Shown in pieces: positions 52,258 through 63,554 of a stretch of DNA of 64,000 nt (positions within the stretch are counted from its first letter, which is position 1; each line of letters starts with the position of its first letter). Source of the stretch: Byssochlamys sp. IMV 00236 (taxonomy: Eukaryota > Ascomycota > Eurotiomycetes > Eurotiales > Thermoascaceae); contig MSJH02000815.1 of assembly GCA_001931875.2 (NCBI GenBank), positions 576,597 through 640,596 on the forward strand, written 5' to 3'. The position numbers were made by a program, and so were the translations under genes. The notes beneath the pieces are model-generated. The model ran no database searches, was not told where the DNA came from, and saw only the letters and a list, made by a program, of their open reading frames with translations.

Positions 52258-55200
52258 TCAGTGACGTTTCATGAACCAGCCGCCTTTTTCCCATAGCCCA
52301 GGTTCATAGAGGCAAGAATTTCGCACTTTGTCCTTCAGCACTCCATCAAGAAGACTATTGATGCGTTTGAAATCAATAGGCTTGAGTATCCATCCATCGA
52401 AGCCAGAGTCGATGTATATTTGGCGATCTTTCTCGACCAAAGACGCCGATACAGCAAATATCGGAATCCTCCCATTGTAACGAGCTACGGCAGATAATAA
52501 GGTACCGGATGCTTTGCTTTCGAATTCGCGGATCATTTTTGTAGAATTCACGCCGTCCACAATGGGCATCTGCAATTATGTCAGTACAGACGATGATAAA
52601 GTGATTTCTTGTCGACCTACCTGAATATCCATCAACACAGCATCGAAGGAACTCGATCTCTCACGATGGGCAATGGCGCACTCTTCCCCGTTGACAGTCA
52701 AGTGAACAGTATGGCCAGCTTTCTCCAATCTCTTCTGTATGATCTTGCTATTGATCGGGTCGTCTTCCGCAACAAGTACGCGCAGACCAGACTCCACCCC
52801 GGAAGGGTTTAATCTTGGAGATACACTAACATCTTTTTCGCGAGGAATCTCTAGGCTCTTTGTTGGCTTCGGTGAGTTAGAACCATCTATTGACGAGGTT
52901 GGTCCCGTCGAAGATGATTGGGACGTATTGTCTTCTTGAACGCGCAAGGCACTCAATGGAACGCCCGAGTCAGTTACCGATTCCTGGCCCGGTAAACGAG
53001 GAGAACCTAGCGGCATCACCGTTCGTGAGGGGACGGTTGGGCTAGAAATTGGAGATATTCTATTGCCTTGCGTAGCTAGAGGACTGCCAAATGGCACCCT
53101 AGTGGTTTGATCGGTGCCTGATATGATTGACGGGCTATCCCCGCCATCGGCAGCTCCATTCTTGCGGTTTCTCCGAGCGTGAAGATTCTCATGCGCTGGT
53201 TTCTGGGAGAAAGGCCCATCCTGCATGGCGCTGATAAGTCGGTCAACATCACTCTTTCCACTCCGAGCGCTATTACCACTGAGACTGCTGGAGTTACTAT
53301 TTCGCCGCCTCGATCCACTGCGACTCTGGGAATTTCTGTTAATAAGCAGAAATTCCCCGTCGATTGGCGGCGGTGTCTGCGGTACATCACGTTCCTCAGC
53401 TTGAAGCAACGTTTGACGAGTCGCAGGCTTTTCTTCATCGGCAGGTAGTGGGAATCTTAATTGGATCTTGAAACGACTGCCCTTCCCTTCTTCGGACTTG
53501 ACGCTTAGCTGGCCCTGCATGTTGCGAACGATGCGAGCAACTAGTGCCAATCCCAGACCAAGAACAGGTTTCTGTTCCTCGTCTGAGCTCTCGCCTGACT
53601 CTCGGATGTTGTAATGTTCATAGTAGATCGGATCGTGCTCACTGGAGACCTGCTCTAACTCTCGAAAGAGATTTTCCAACATATCCTGGGACATCCCAGA
53701 ACCTGTGTCACTGACTGCCAATTCGACATCCATATGGTCCGGCTCTTGCTGGCTGGGCGAAGGCCAACTCTCAACAGTAATGGCCCCTGATGACGTATGC
53801 TGCATGGCATTCGAAATAATGTTGGTTATCACCTGCCGGACACGCCGCTGATCGCCCAGGACAGATTTCGGGACTCCGGGATACTCAATAACATTGTAGG
53901 CAATGTTCTTTCTCTTAGCTTCTCCTTCAAACATCTCGGCAGCTTCTTTTAGCGTAGTGTGGAGGTCGAAAACCTCGTCTTTGATCAGATTCTGTCCATT
54001 TTCGGTATTTGTCAAGTCTAACAGGTCATTGATCACGTAAATAAGTGATTTGGATGCCGAGTGCGATTTCGCTAGGTTCTCCCGGATTTCGCCGTCTAAA
54101 GAGCCTTCCAAGGCGATTTCCAGGTAGTTGACGATTGCATTAAGCGGTGTTCTCACCTCGTGAGCTGAATTGGCCAGGAGTAATTTGGTTAGTTGTGTGC
54201 TTTGCATCACAGCTTCTTTCTGTCGCCAGACTTCGATAAACTTCCCATAAACAAGGCAAAGAACAGCCGCAGTCTCAACGTCTGCTTCGCTCCACTCGCG
54301 TGAACGTGTCATGATAGTTTCCTTCCACGTTTTGAAACTCGCGCGAGGCTCGAGATACGCGGCTGTTCCTTCTTTGTACTTTTTTTCGTAAGGATTCCCG
54401 GCCCACTTGACTTCTGTTAACTGTCCGCGCCTGAAGAAGACGATAAAGTCACTGCCCCCAGAAGACAGTGGGACATAGAGTAGGCCAGATATACTTTTCA
54501 AGCCTGGTGGATAGTTTAGATCCTCGAAGTCTTTGGTGATATCGTGAGAAGCTAAAACTGAACTGATTCGGCGCATCCGCAAATATTCCAGCAAGACCAA
54601 GACTTCTTGAGCCTGAGCAACCCGACCTAAAATTTTCGTCTCATCACGAATGGAAAGAGCACCGTAATCTGCATCAAAAAGTTTCAGAAGATCATCCGAT
54701 GAGGCGACGATGTACCCGGAAGGGTTCGTTTCAGTGGGAACTGTATTGATAAGTTTTCGCGCTTGAAGACGAGAGGCATATGATAACCGTTCGATATTTC
54801 TCGACGTCGTATCACCGATCAGCCGACACATCTTTCTGAGTGGAAAAGACACCCTCATGCCTGATGTGCCATAGGAATGACATGAGATGAGGCCCCATAG
54901 TTCGTCGAATACATTTATACTGATGGACATTGACGATCGAGTACCCATATTGGCCAGGTACTTCACATGTATGGGAGACATTGCGCGTAGATAAGTGTAT
55001 GTCATATCAATAGGCTCCTCCAAGTCCTTCACAGATCGACAAACTAGTCGAGCAGTCTCCTGATCGCGATCATACAGTAGACGGACCTTGTTAATTCTGT
55101 AAAGATCGCGCGCCTGCTTGGGGATATCCGATGCAGGGAAACGCAGTCCCTTGTATAGATCTTTAGAAGCTCTCGGGTCGACTATCTCTGAGACAACCAA

Positions 55201-56634
55201 CCCATTCCAGCTGCTGTCGAACTGGTAGACCATGACTCGATGGAATCCCGTCAGCTCCTTCACGATGCCCACAAGGACGTTAAGGAGAGCATCCAGTGTC
55301 GGAGCATTAGCAAGCTGTTCCTGGACTTGAGATAACATGTTGAAAACTTTCATCGCTGCTGCCTCTCCCCTTTTGCTCCTTGCACTGCGCAGCATTCGCA
55401 AGGGAAGATTGGCGCTGACGGTACTTTGAGCTAGTTCATCAGCAGTTGGAGTAGTCCCTAGCGTATCGAGTGGCTTATTCGGCGTTGTCTCTCCATCCAC
55501 ATTTAGTGGATTGATCTGGTCATCTTCCAGCTCGAACTCACATATTATATAATCTTTGTTGACATCGTTCATGTGGATTGCGCACCAGAATTTCCTCTCC
55601 TCTCCGTCCGGTTGCTTGATAGACAGTATGAAAACTTCTGGGCCCTGTATCTTTGGATCACATCCCTCGTCTCTAACGAAATCCACATGATCCAAAAGAT
55701 TATCCTCCTGCTCCTCTGACAAGATGTCGCCAAAGCTTTCCAGTGCAAATAGTTCCTTTGGAGAATATCCCAATATATGTTTCGAATTCTCGCTCACGAC
55801 CCTAACTACCAGCTTGCCTTCCGTCTCTTCATGCAACGCAATCAAGACGCCAAAGCTCTGAACCGCGCCTGGAATGTGAATCGGTTCGTCTTCGCAACGT
55901 TGAAGTTCGTCCCCATCTCTTCCCGTTATTATTGCATGTCCATCTTCGGTCATGACGTGTTTGAAGCGCGTTGTGAAGAGATAAGGCGTTTCTTCCTCAG
56001 TGCCAGTGCTGCGAGGTATATCCTGGCCATCCAGGCGCACGCCACCGTCAGTACTAGAGGTCATCGAAATGCCGTCAGTAGAAATGCGCCCGGAGCCAAC
56101 ATCTTCCCCAACTGGTTGCAGTGTCGCCTTGTGCGGTGAGAGAAAGTCGGTTTTCGAGTCTGTTTCACCTGGAAGCAAAAGCTCGTCGTGATGGCGGGGA
56201 TCTTTTTCAGCATCTGCTGGACGACTTTGGATAGGTGGTATAGACGCATTTGATATACTGCCAACAATAGATGACCTTCGCGTAACATTCACGGAAGATG
56301 AAGGTTCCTCTGTCACATCCTCAGAAGGAGGTGATTGCAACCAAGACGGTCTAGGATTCACTGAAATCACTGACCTGATAGGGAAGACCCGGTCAGCCGT
56401 ATCTGGGCTCAGCGAGGGTAACTGCGGGGAATGTGCATTCGACGAAGGTGATGGTGCTTCCGATTGCGTCCCCGTCATTGTAGGGACCTGGACGATCACT
56501 GAACCCGATGATCTATTCTGGCCAAGAGAATCTTCTCGGCCTCTTTGTCGCGCATTGGCCTCAGTGGTACTGGTACAGTCTATCGTGTCCCTAGACTGAG
56601 AGGCTTGGTCGCCGCAAGGGTCGTTGGATGCCAT
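52258..56634 (-). CDS. fphA: fungal phytochrome hybrid histidine kinase, 1441 aa
   Basis: There are two exons, 56634-52621 and 52569-52258, with a 51-nt intron that falls two codons after the receiver Asp. I use ATG 56634 (MASNDPCGDQ). The first 220 residues are Ser/Pro-rich. The PAS domain carries the biliverdin-binding Cys247 (ELQRCEDEPIHIPGAVQ). The GAF domain has the PASDIPKQAR motif near 500-509. The PHY domain has a PRASF tongue near 763. The kinase has His825 (NSAHEVRTPLN) and ATPase boxes including DTGSGM and GLGLALV. The C-terminal receiver has Asp1336 (VLMDIQMP) and Lys1401 (WILKPI). Every key residue of a red-light sensor kinase is present. In Aspergillus nidulans FphA represses sexual development and toxin formation in red light together with LreA and VeA. 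Confidence 0.96.
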
Positions 56635-59600
56635 TTCAGGCAAACAATAGAGAGCGACTTCCACGTATGAAATCCACGATTAAAAAGCAGATTAAGAGGG
56701 TCTCCACAGCGTACGGCATTTATTGCACTTAATATTTATGGTGGCCTGTTTGATACCAGCGGTAACTTGGGAACAAGCAGGCAATGTGGTTCTGTGCGAT
56801 TTGTGCCTACCAGTAGAGGCATTCCATCTGGCTCCCTAAGCGTTGAGAAAGTAGTTACTGTCAGGATCGTAAACCTCTATCGGCTGCCACAAAACACACA
56901 CTGACGACCAGCAGATTTTGATATATCGAGGATCTGCACACGAGCCGGCCACAGGGAGCTGGTGATTGCTAAAGTATGGGAATGGCTGGTCCCAAGGAAA
57001 CGGGCTCCGGGGACTGAAAGAGGGTCCTTTGGGGGGTTCTGGAGTACAAAGAGAAACGATATTGAGAGTTTCGAGAAGAAGAAAACTAGAGGGGTAACTT
57101 GTGCACAGCAGAAGGAGAGAGCGGTATGGACGCGCGCCTCCGTCGCTTTCTCCGAGAGCACAATTTCCCTCCGTACAACGGACCGTTGCCCGACAGGCTC
57201 GTCTGTCTAGAACTTCCAAGGCCTTGAGAAATCCGAAGGGACAGACCAGTGGACCGTGGACCAGGACAGCAAAACTTTGTCCGCCCAAGGTCAGTGTTTG
57301 TTTTAGACCTCGGCGCCGTTCTCTGACACTGACATTGGATGATCCGTGAGGCGTGCCTTGTGGCTGGTGGCGCCCGGGTCGTCTTGGATGCTGAATGATA
57401 CTGGATGCCAAAGACTAGCTGCCAAAGAAGGACTAAACTCATACCACGACCTCCAGGAAACCTTGAATCGGGAGGTTCCCCATGGACTTTAGCACCGGAC
57501 GTTGGACCGTCGCTTGTCGGCGAACAAGGAAACCGGTATTGGAGATGAGCTCTTGTCCCTCTCACTGGGCTCTCGTCCGCCACCAGGGCGGGGCAGACAT
57601 GTAGCTTCTAACTGGAAACTCTCCAGGGAAACGGCCGTTCAATCATATTATCCAGTTGTCTACACCTGTCAAGCATCAAGGTTTGATATCCCATATCTCT
57701 ATGGCTTCGTCGTCTATGCTCTCAGATCGAAGGAAGCGGGTGCTAACAGCATCATGGACAGTCTTGAGAAACGGTCGAACTCTTCGTGATCAGCTATGAT
57801 AAACACAGAGGCGACACAGCAGCGGAAAGGGGACCATTGCGCGAGGGACATGGATCCAAAACCAAGGAGCAGGTTTCACTACTCCAGGCACGCGATGCTC
57901 AGACCTCTCGTCTCATTTAAGATTTCCGAGGTCTTCACTCTAATCGTCGCTCGCTGCGGGTTCTATCCTACTTAGCGGAGAGATCGGCTCTTCCGGGATT
58001 ATCCACGACCCCGTCTGACTGTCAGGAACATGGCCACTGAACCAAGGTCACCAATAATACTAACAATGAGCCTTGGGTCGTGCAAGTTTCATAAATCTCA
58101 TTCTTCCCAGGAACCGATGGAAAAGCCGCTCCAGTGTCTTTCTTCCCCGGATTGGAACGTGCGATCTTCGACCTAAGCCGGCATTTTCCCGATCACCGCT
58201 CTCCCTTCAACCGTGATGTTCTCTTGGGCACTTCTTTTTGGAAAACTAACATCTCCCGGACGGGACGTATAATAGCTGGCAGAAAATGGGCAGCCTAGTT
58301 TTGGACGCATCTGAAGAAAAACCGATCGTAGGGCTTAGACGCCTGGCCCAGCGTTCCTGGGCCTCTGGAGATCTTTTCCGCCGCGGCTGTCCCGATGACC
58401 GATCGGTCCGCCACTCGAAATGCACCATGATTTGCTGGCATTCTATCCCGAATCGTCCAAAGAGAAGAAAAAAAGCTGCTCCCATGCTTATCTATACTCC
58501 CGGCACTAACGCTGAGCTTCCAGTCTGTCTATGCTTCGATGCTCTGCGCTTTGTAGACTCCGACAGAGAAGAGATACCGACCCTACTCATCATTCTGATT
58601 TTGGGTGGAACCAGTTATGTGCCAGAGCGTTATTATTTCCTCTCGCAGTAGCGTGAATAACTCACAACCATGGATCTCTTTTACTGTACGATTTGTGGCG
58701 CAAGCCACCGCAAATCATGTTTGTCGCACGTGACCTCTCGCTGTCATTGAAAAAGCTTTCGTTCACTCAGAATGCGCGGATGGAGTAGATGGGCCAAGTT
58801 CCAGATTATCATGATGGCGGAGTCTCTCCGTACTCCCGTATTTCCTACCAAGAACCGGCAGTTCTGTAAGAGAAGGACAAGTGCTGGCGTTCCAGATGGG
58901 TCGAAAGACCCGTCAAAGTATCAGAATATCCCCAGAAGAAACTCCAGTTTCTCCGGGCATCTCCGCTGGAGCGAGGCCCTTTCTTTTCTTCCCTTTTAGG
59001 TGATTAAAATATCTACTAGCTGGTTCCTGGCCTATTTAGAAAGCCACAAGGTCTACTAGAAGCGGCTTCCACTTGTGTAAGAAAATGTGAGCAACTGAGT
59101 GCAGTACCTGAGAACATTGCTCCTTGTAATTACCGCAAAAGTATTCCTCCACATGGCTGATGCCGTGCGAGAAGTTCGCAGGGACACGACGCGATCAACG
59201 CAAGTTGAAGCAAACTTGTCTTGGATAGCGTGTTATTATTATACAACGTAGCCAATAAATATAACATAATATAACATCTTTTTAAACCCTCCTAGCTGAG
59301 GAATTCCGAAAGTGGGAGATGAAAAATAAACCACTTAGAAGTGAACCACTTTCTCTACCCTCTAGCAATGTTTGAGTATTCTTACAGAGAATATATCGAA
59401 TAAATTCTGAAATTCATAAATTCAAGATACAGTGACTTGTTAATTCTGAGTTATTGTCAGCGCTTACGGCTTCTGATGAGAGCGAGCTGCGAACCTGCTG
59501 CAATCCGCTGCTCCTACCCTCTACAAACCGGGTAGCAGCTGCAACGGGAAGCTACCTAGATACACCTGTATAGAATCAAAGCAAACGGAGCTGGAACCAT

Positions 59601-60079
59601 AGAACGTTCAAGACAGTGTTCAGTTCAGCTCCAGGCAGCTGTAATGTCAGGATAGAGTGAGGGAGCATAAATAGCTGATAGATTTCGGTTACCTTCAATT
59701 CTCTAAGCAATCAAGGTTTTATTCCCATATCAAATGCTCCTTCAGAACCTTTGCTTCCGTGGTCCTAGATCTCCACAGTTATTGGTCTAAGCATTGATCG
59801 CTAAGCGCGGGGAGAATCTCATACCTGACGCTAATATTCATATAGTACGGTATCGACGAAGATGTTAACATGACGGTCATAATTGAAATAATCTGTCGGC
59901 GGAAATTTAGGGAGATGTGCCTTTCAAGACTCCCGCTACATAGTAAGATGCCAAGGTATAGGACGAAAACCGAGCAAATAGGTAGAAAATAGCTATATTC
60001 CGGGTAGGACATTAAAATATCCTCCGCCGCTGCATCAATTCAGAACTATAACTAACGTATAATAACTAACTACACCTCG
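56635..60079. promoter_or_regulatory. 3.4-kb region upstream of fphA
   Basis: No gene could be supported in this, the second-largest gap of the window. The part at 57-58.7 kb contains long overlapping open frames on both strands (57086-57583 minus; 58286-58651 plus), without recognisable motifs. From about 59.2 to 59.5 kb the sequence turns AT-rich, with a direct repeat AACCACTT either side of AGAAGTG at about 59331-59353. The region may hold a long fphA leader or promoter, as is usual for fungal developmental regulators; that is inference. Confidence 0.4.
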
Positions 60080-61577
60080 TCAAACTGGATAGTGATCGTG
60101 GTAAAACTCCAGCTCATCATCAGAACGTGATCTTTTGGGCCGGGGGCTTGACGTCCATGATCTCTTCGACTCTTCCGTGGTCTTATCCTTATCAGAGCGG
60201 GAGCTCCTCCTGGATAGAGAAAGGACTGATGGCAAAGAGCGGATTTTGGTCATAATGAGACTGAGTGACAGTTTATCGAGATGTCGAGCGCACGGAGGAA
60301 GACAAGCGACCTGGAACCCCACTCCGATCTCGACGTATGTCCAGAAAAGGATGATCGAGACAATTCCTATCGTGAGTTCCGCTTAGCAGCCGCATAGGGA
60401 CAGGATATAGAGAGAGGGACATTCATACCTTCTTGATCAATCGATGGCAGGCTCGTATCGAGGACCTTCGTGTACTGATTCGTAGTTCCCTGGACTTGTA
60501 TCTGGATCCACACGATCATTCTCAAGAGTCCTGCAACCACAGCGCTACAGAAGGGTCAGTATCGATATTACCGCACCGAACCATCTAATCCAGGACGGAC
60601 TTACAACACACTGAAGAGAAAGACGAGAGATACTTGGAGTTTCTTCCAAATGCTCATGTTCAGCGTTCCAACCTGACGACGTGTTAACAAACCAATTCCA
60701 CAATGTTACGCTGGTTCGGTTTGCATACCGTGCAAATTGGCTCGATCAAAATCGCAAGATCTAAGACCCAACTGAAGACTGCGCAGCCGGTTTGCATCGC
60801 GAACGTGTTTACGCATTTAGTACGGAGCGAAGTGAGACTGGACCAGCTCACAGCTGGGTTTGAGCCGCACGCAAATATTTCAAAGAAAAGGAACACGAGT
60901 GTCCACATGGTGACAAGGATGATGAGAGTCCAGTTGACATAGTCAAAGGGGGTTCTGAAGGCGCGGCCTGGTTTCCCAATGCAGGGAATGGTCAGTTCAT
61001 ATCCATCATAATGCGGTCTATCTTGTTTCTTGAGGAATGGCGACTTACCCTTGAATATGCGGCGAAACAAAAACAAGAGCGTCAATTTAATGAAACCAAT
61101 AGTAAGCACATGGCCTATCCAGAAAGCGTATTCGAACTGATATCTCTTGCTTTAGTATTTCTCTCCGAGACTAGGATAGCGTGAGGAGACAGAAAACGGA
61201 CCTTTCCAAGTTCATGCTGTTCTGTTGGGGTGATCCCTGGAATTGAATGTCCGCCGATGATGTTCATTTGTGCTCCTATTAATGATATTCAGGATACAGC
61301 GTCGGGAGTTTATCGGCATAGTCTCTTACCTATTACCATAGCAACACCGGCAGCTATGGTAAGGAACTACAATGAAGTATTAGCAGTTGAACATCTCTCG
61401 TCCAGCACAGGTAGTTGCTCCAAGACTTACGGCAGCAGGAACAATGAAAAGGTCATCGATTTCGACATTTCTGGAATATCGCCGCCATCCGTATGCTCTG
61501 ATAGCAAGCGATATGATGACAAGGACTGGAAATATGATGCCAATGGCAGTCACACTGCCTTTATTAACGTATGTCAT
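60080..61577 (-). CDS. Pth11/fungal rhodopsin-like seven-helix membrane protein, 351 aa
   Basis: I assemble eight exons: 61577-61431, 61366-61330, 61275-61202, 61136-61049, 60967-60729, 60672-60605, 60544-60429 and 60366-60080. All junctions keep frame. Helices are visible at AIGIIFPVLVIISLAIRAYG, FLTIAAGVAMVIG, EYAFWIGHVLTIGFIKLTLL, NWTLIILVTMWTLVFLFFEI, CAVFSWVLDLAILIEP, LQVSLVFLFSVFAVVAGLLR and IVSIILFWTYVEIGVGFQVA. The conserved FACG after helix 4 and the LFLFRRIF segment fit the fungal rhodopsin-domain family (Pth11-related, no retinal site expected). The C-terminus is Ser/Lys-rich (SRRSSRSDKDKTTEESKR) and cytosolic. The start is the least certain point: the frame runs about 40 codons upstream without an ATG. 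Ligand and pathway are unknown. Confidence 0.8.
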
Positions 61578-62511
61578 GGTTATGGCGGCCTTGAGGGATA
61601 GACATCGACCGATATTTTCTGGAAAGAGTTGAGGATCGAGTCCTGATCCTATGTAGGCATTAAGGGCCAGTCCAGGTCTGTGCCTATGTACACGCCTGAA
61701 AGACCCATATATGTATTACAGCGCAAGGGATCTCGCCATCATGCAACTATGCCAGAGGGATCGTGAGAGGGTTCACAAGCCAAAGCGCGAATAATAATGA
61801 ATACGTGTATTGCATACCCTGCCTCATGCCTCATACTTTCCTCAGTTGGGAAATGGATATGCGAGGCCTAGAAGAAGATGATTTCAGTCTATTGGGCAGT
61901 AGCACACCGAATATGCGGTTACACTGCATGTCAGCAGCGCATAAGGAAACCAGGAATAGTTATTGGACATAATCCTAGCTCAGTGCACGATATTGTGGGG
62001 GCTGAAAGGCAATTGATCTCGATAATCCAACTTGGGTTGTGCTCAGCCAGATCTAGAAAACCCCCGCATCGGCATGGAGTAGGCAGATCCTGCTTCAGCC
62101 CAACCGTGCGCGAGTGTTATCGGCGTTAACTATAGTTTAATCACATCAGGTGGCTATGTATGTACATACATACATGTACTACCTGCGAGAATTTGGACCC
62201 CACGTAGCCATATGATCGGCATATCCCGCTTAAACCCAAGAAGGTACTAAATTAAGAATTCTGCAGGTGGTACCAAACTTTTTATTGATTTTTTTTTCTC
62301 TATATTTTGCTGACGATCTATAGTGTCTTGGACCCCACGTGGATATGTGATGGGCTGGTATGTTCATACTGAGCCAGATGATGGTCTAAGTTAACCGCGA
62401 CGCGGGCTATCATCAGCTTTGTACTCTTATCGAATCTGGCCACCTACAGTACTTTATCGGTGCTACTAGCAGAAGGACGTCTCATCAATCCTGTCTTGAA
62501 AACACTGCGAG
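61578..62511. promoter_or_regulatory. divergent region, rhodopsin-like gene / UstYa-type gene
   Basis: This is a 934-bp head-to-head spacer. It holds a 13-bp direct repeat (62193-62205 and 62328-62340, listed separately) and a TACA/TGTA-rich palindromic stretch near 62156-62178. A small part next to 61577 is open in the frame of the rhodopsin-like protein and could be an unrecognised 5' exon. Confidence 0.5.
62193..62340. repeat. 13-bp direct repeat in the UstYa-gene promoter
   Basis: TTGGACCCCACGT occurs at 62193-62205 and again at 62328-62340, 135 bp apart, both 170-320 bp upstream of the UstYa start. Downstream of each copy the sequences stay similar (ATATGATCGGC against ATATGTGATGGGC). 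The pattern fits duplicated binding sites for a local regulator, but no factor is known. Confidence 0.65.
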
Positions 62512-63554
62512 ATGGCGTCGACGGAAGATGGAGAGAAAAAGCCATTTCTTCCCGGCAAAGAGGACGGGCCTGACTACGAGGATGCTGTCAGAACCGAGAA
62601 AGGGGTTGCACGATCCCAATTTCTTAAGACGCATGGCGCTCTCTTCATCCTTCAGATAGTTTTCCTGATCTTGAACATCTCTGTTCTCATCTGGAATTTA
62701 CGCTTTGCGGGCGATCGCAGAAAGGGTGATGATCACGGAGATGTACTCAAGACAGTATATAGTAAGTTGCTCGAAAAGATATTGATTCCTAAATTCGTCT
62801 GTTTCATTCGCTAAATGCTACGGGATCTTATATAGCACCCGCACAATCAGCTCTCCAGTACAAAGTAGAAGAACTCAATTCTGGACATGGCCAAAATCCC
62901 TTCGCAGGAGAGCCTCGCCCGGAGACCGACAAAGCATGGTCAGATCTACTCAGAGGTAAAGTGTGACCAGCTTTCATTTTATTTTCAATGCGATAATAGG
63001 AACAGAGTTGACCGGTCATTTTCTTCCAGGGGGCATCATCAAAATCTCCGAAGACGAGCTGAGGAGGTTGAACAAAACTTCCATTCCACTACAAGATGGG
63101 AGTGGTTACATTGCTTATCTCGAGGCCATCCATATGCTGCATTGTGTGGTAAGTCTTTTTGACGCTCCTTTCTATTTCCGCACGGAGCCTGTCTTACCGT
63201 ACAGTAGAAACGAATTTATCAATCTCAGCACCCAGAACACTATCCAGAGCTCCAAGGCACTGATGCCTTCGCACCCGGCCACTGGGGTGAGAATACCTTA
63301 GCCCTCCCTATCTTTATTATCTATGCTAACACATGATAGATCACTGCCTCGAGGTTCTCCGCCAGGGAATCATATGCAACGCCGACATAACGGTGAACAC
63401 GTACTATTGGAAAAGTCCTACTGAGATTCAAGGTAACAGAACAGGGGTCCGGAAATGCACCGACTGGAGCCGGATTCAGCAATGGGCCGATGAAAGAGCG
63501 GTCGATTTCGGAGGTCCTGATAAGTTCCTTGATACTTTGGTGCGAGAGAATTGA
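62512..63554 (+). CDS. UstYa-family (DUF3328) oxidase-like protein, 270 aa
   Basis: There are five exons, 62512-62761, 62836-62955, 63000-63148, 63208-63286 and 63340-63554, all frame-continuous. A short cytosolic N-terminus is followed by one membrane helix (ALFILQIVFLILNISVLIW). The lumenal part carries both hallmark motifs of the family: HMLHC at residues 168-172 and HWDHC at 198-202. Members catalyse oxidative cyclisation, hydroxylation or dehydrogenation in fungal peptide and other secondary-metabolite pathways, as UstYa and UstYb do in ustiloxin biosynthesis. No precursor peptide, peptidase or synthase lies in the visible sequence, but the gene is only 450 bp from the window edge. Motifs are intact, so activity is plausible; substrate is unknown. 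Confidence 0.88.

Noticed and set aside
57086..57583. 165-codon minus-strand frame upstream of fphA
   Set aside because: Composition is Ser/Arg/Pro-rich like random GC-rich DNA, and overlapping frames on the other strand are similar in quality.
58286..58651. 121-codon plus-strand frame with a good ATG context
   Set aside because: No domain, no hydrophobic pattern that makes sense, and an opposing frame overlaps it. Transcript data could revive it.
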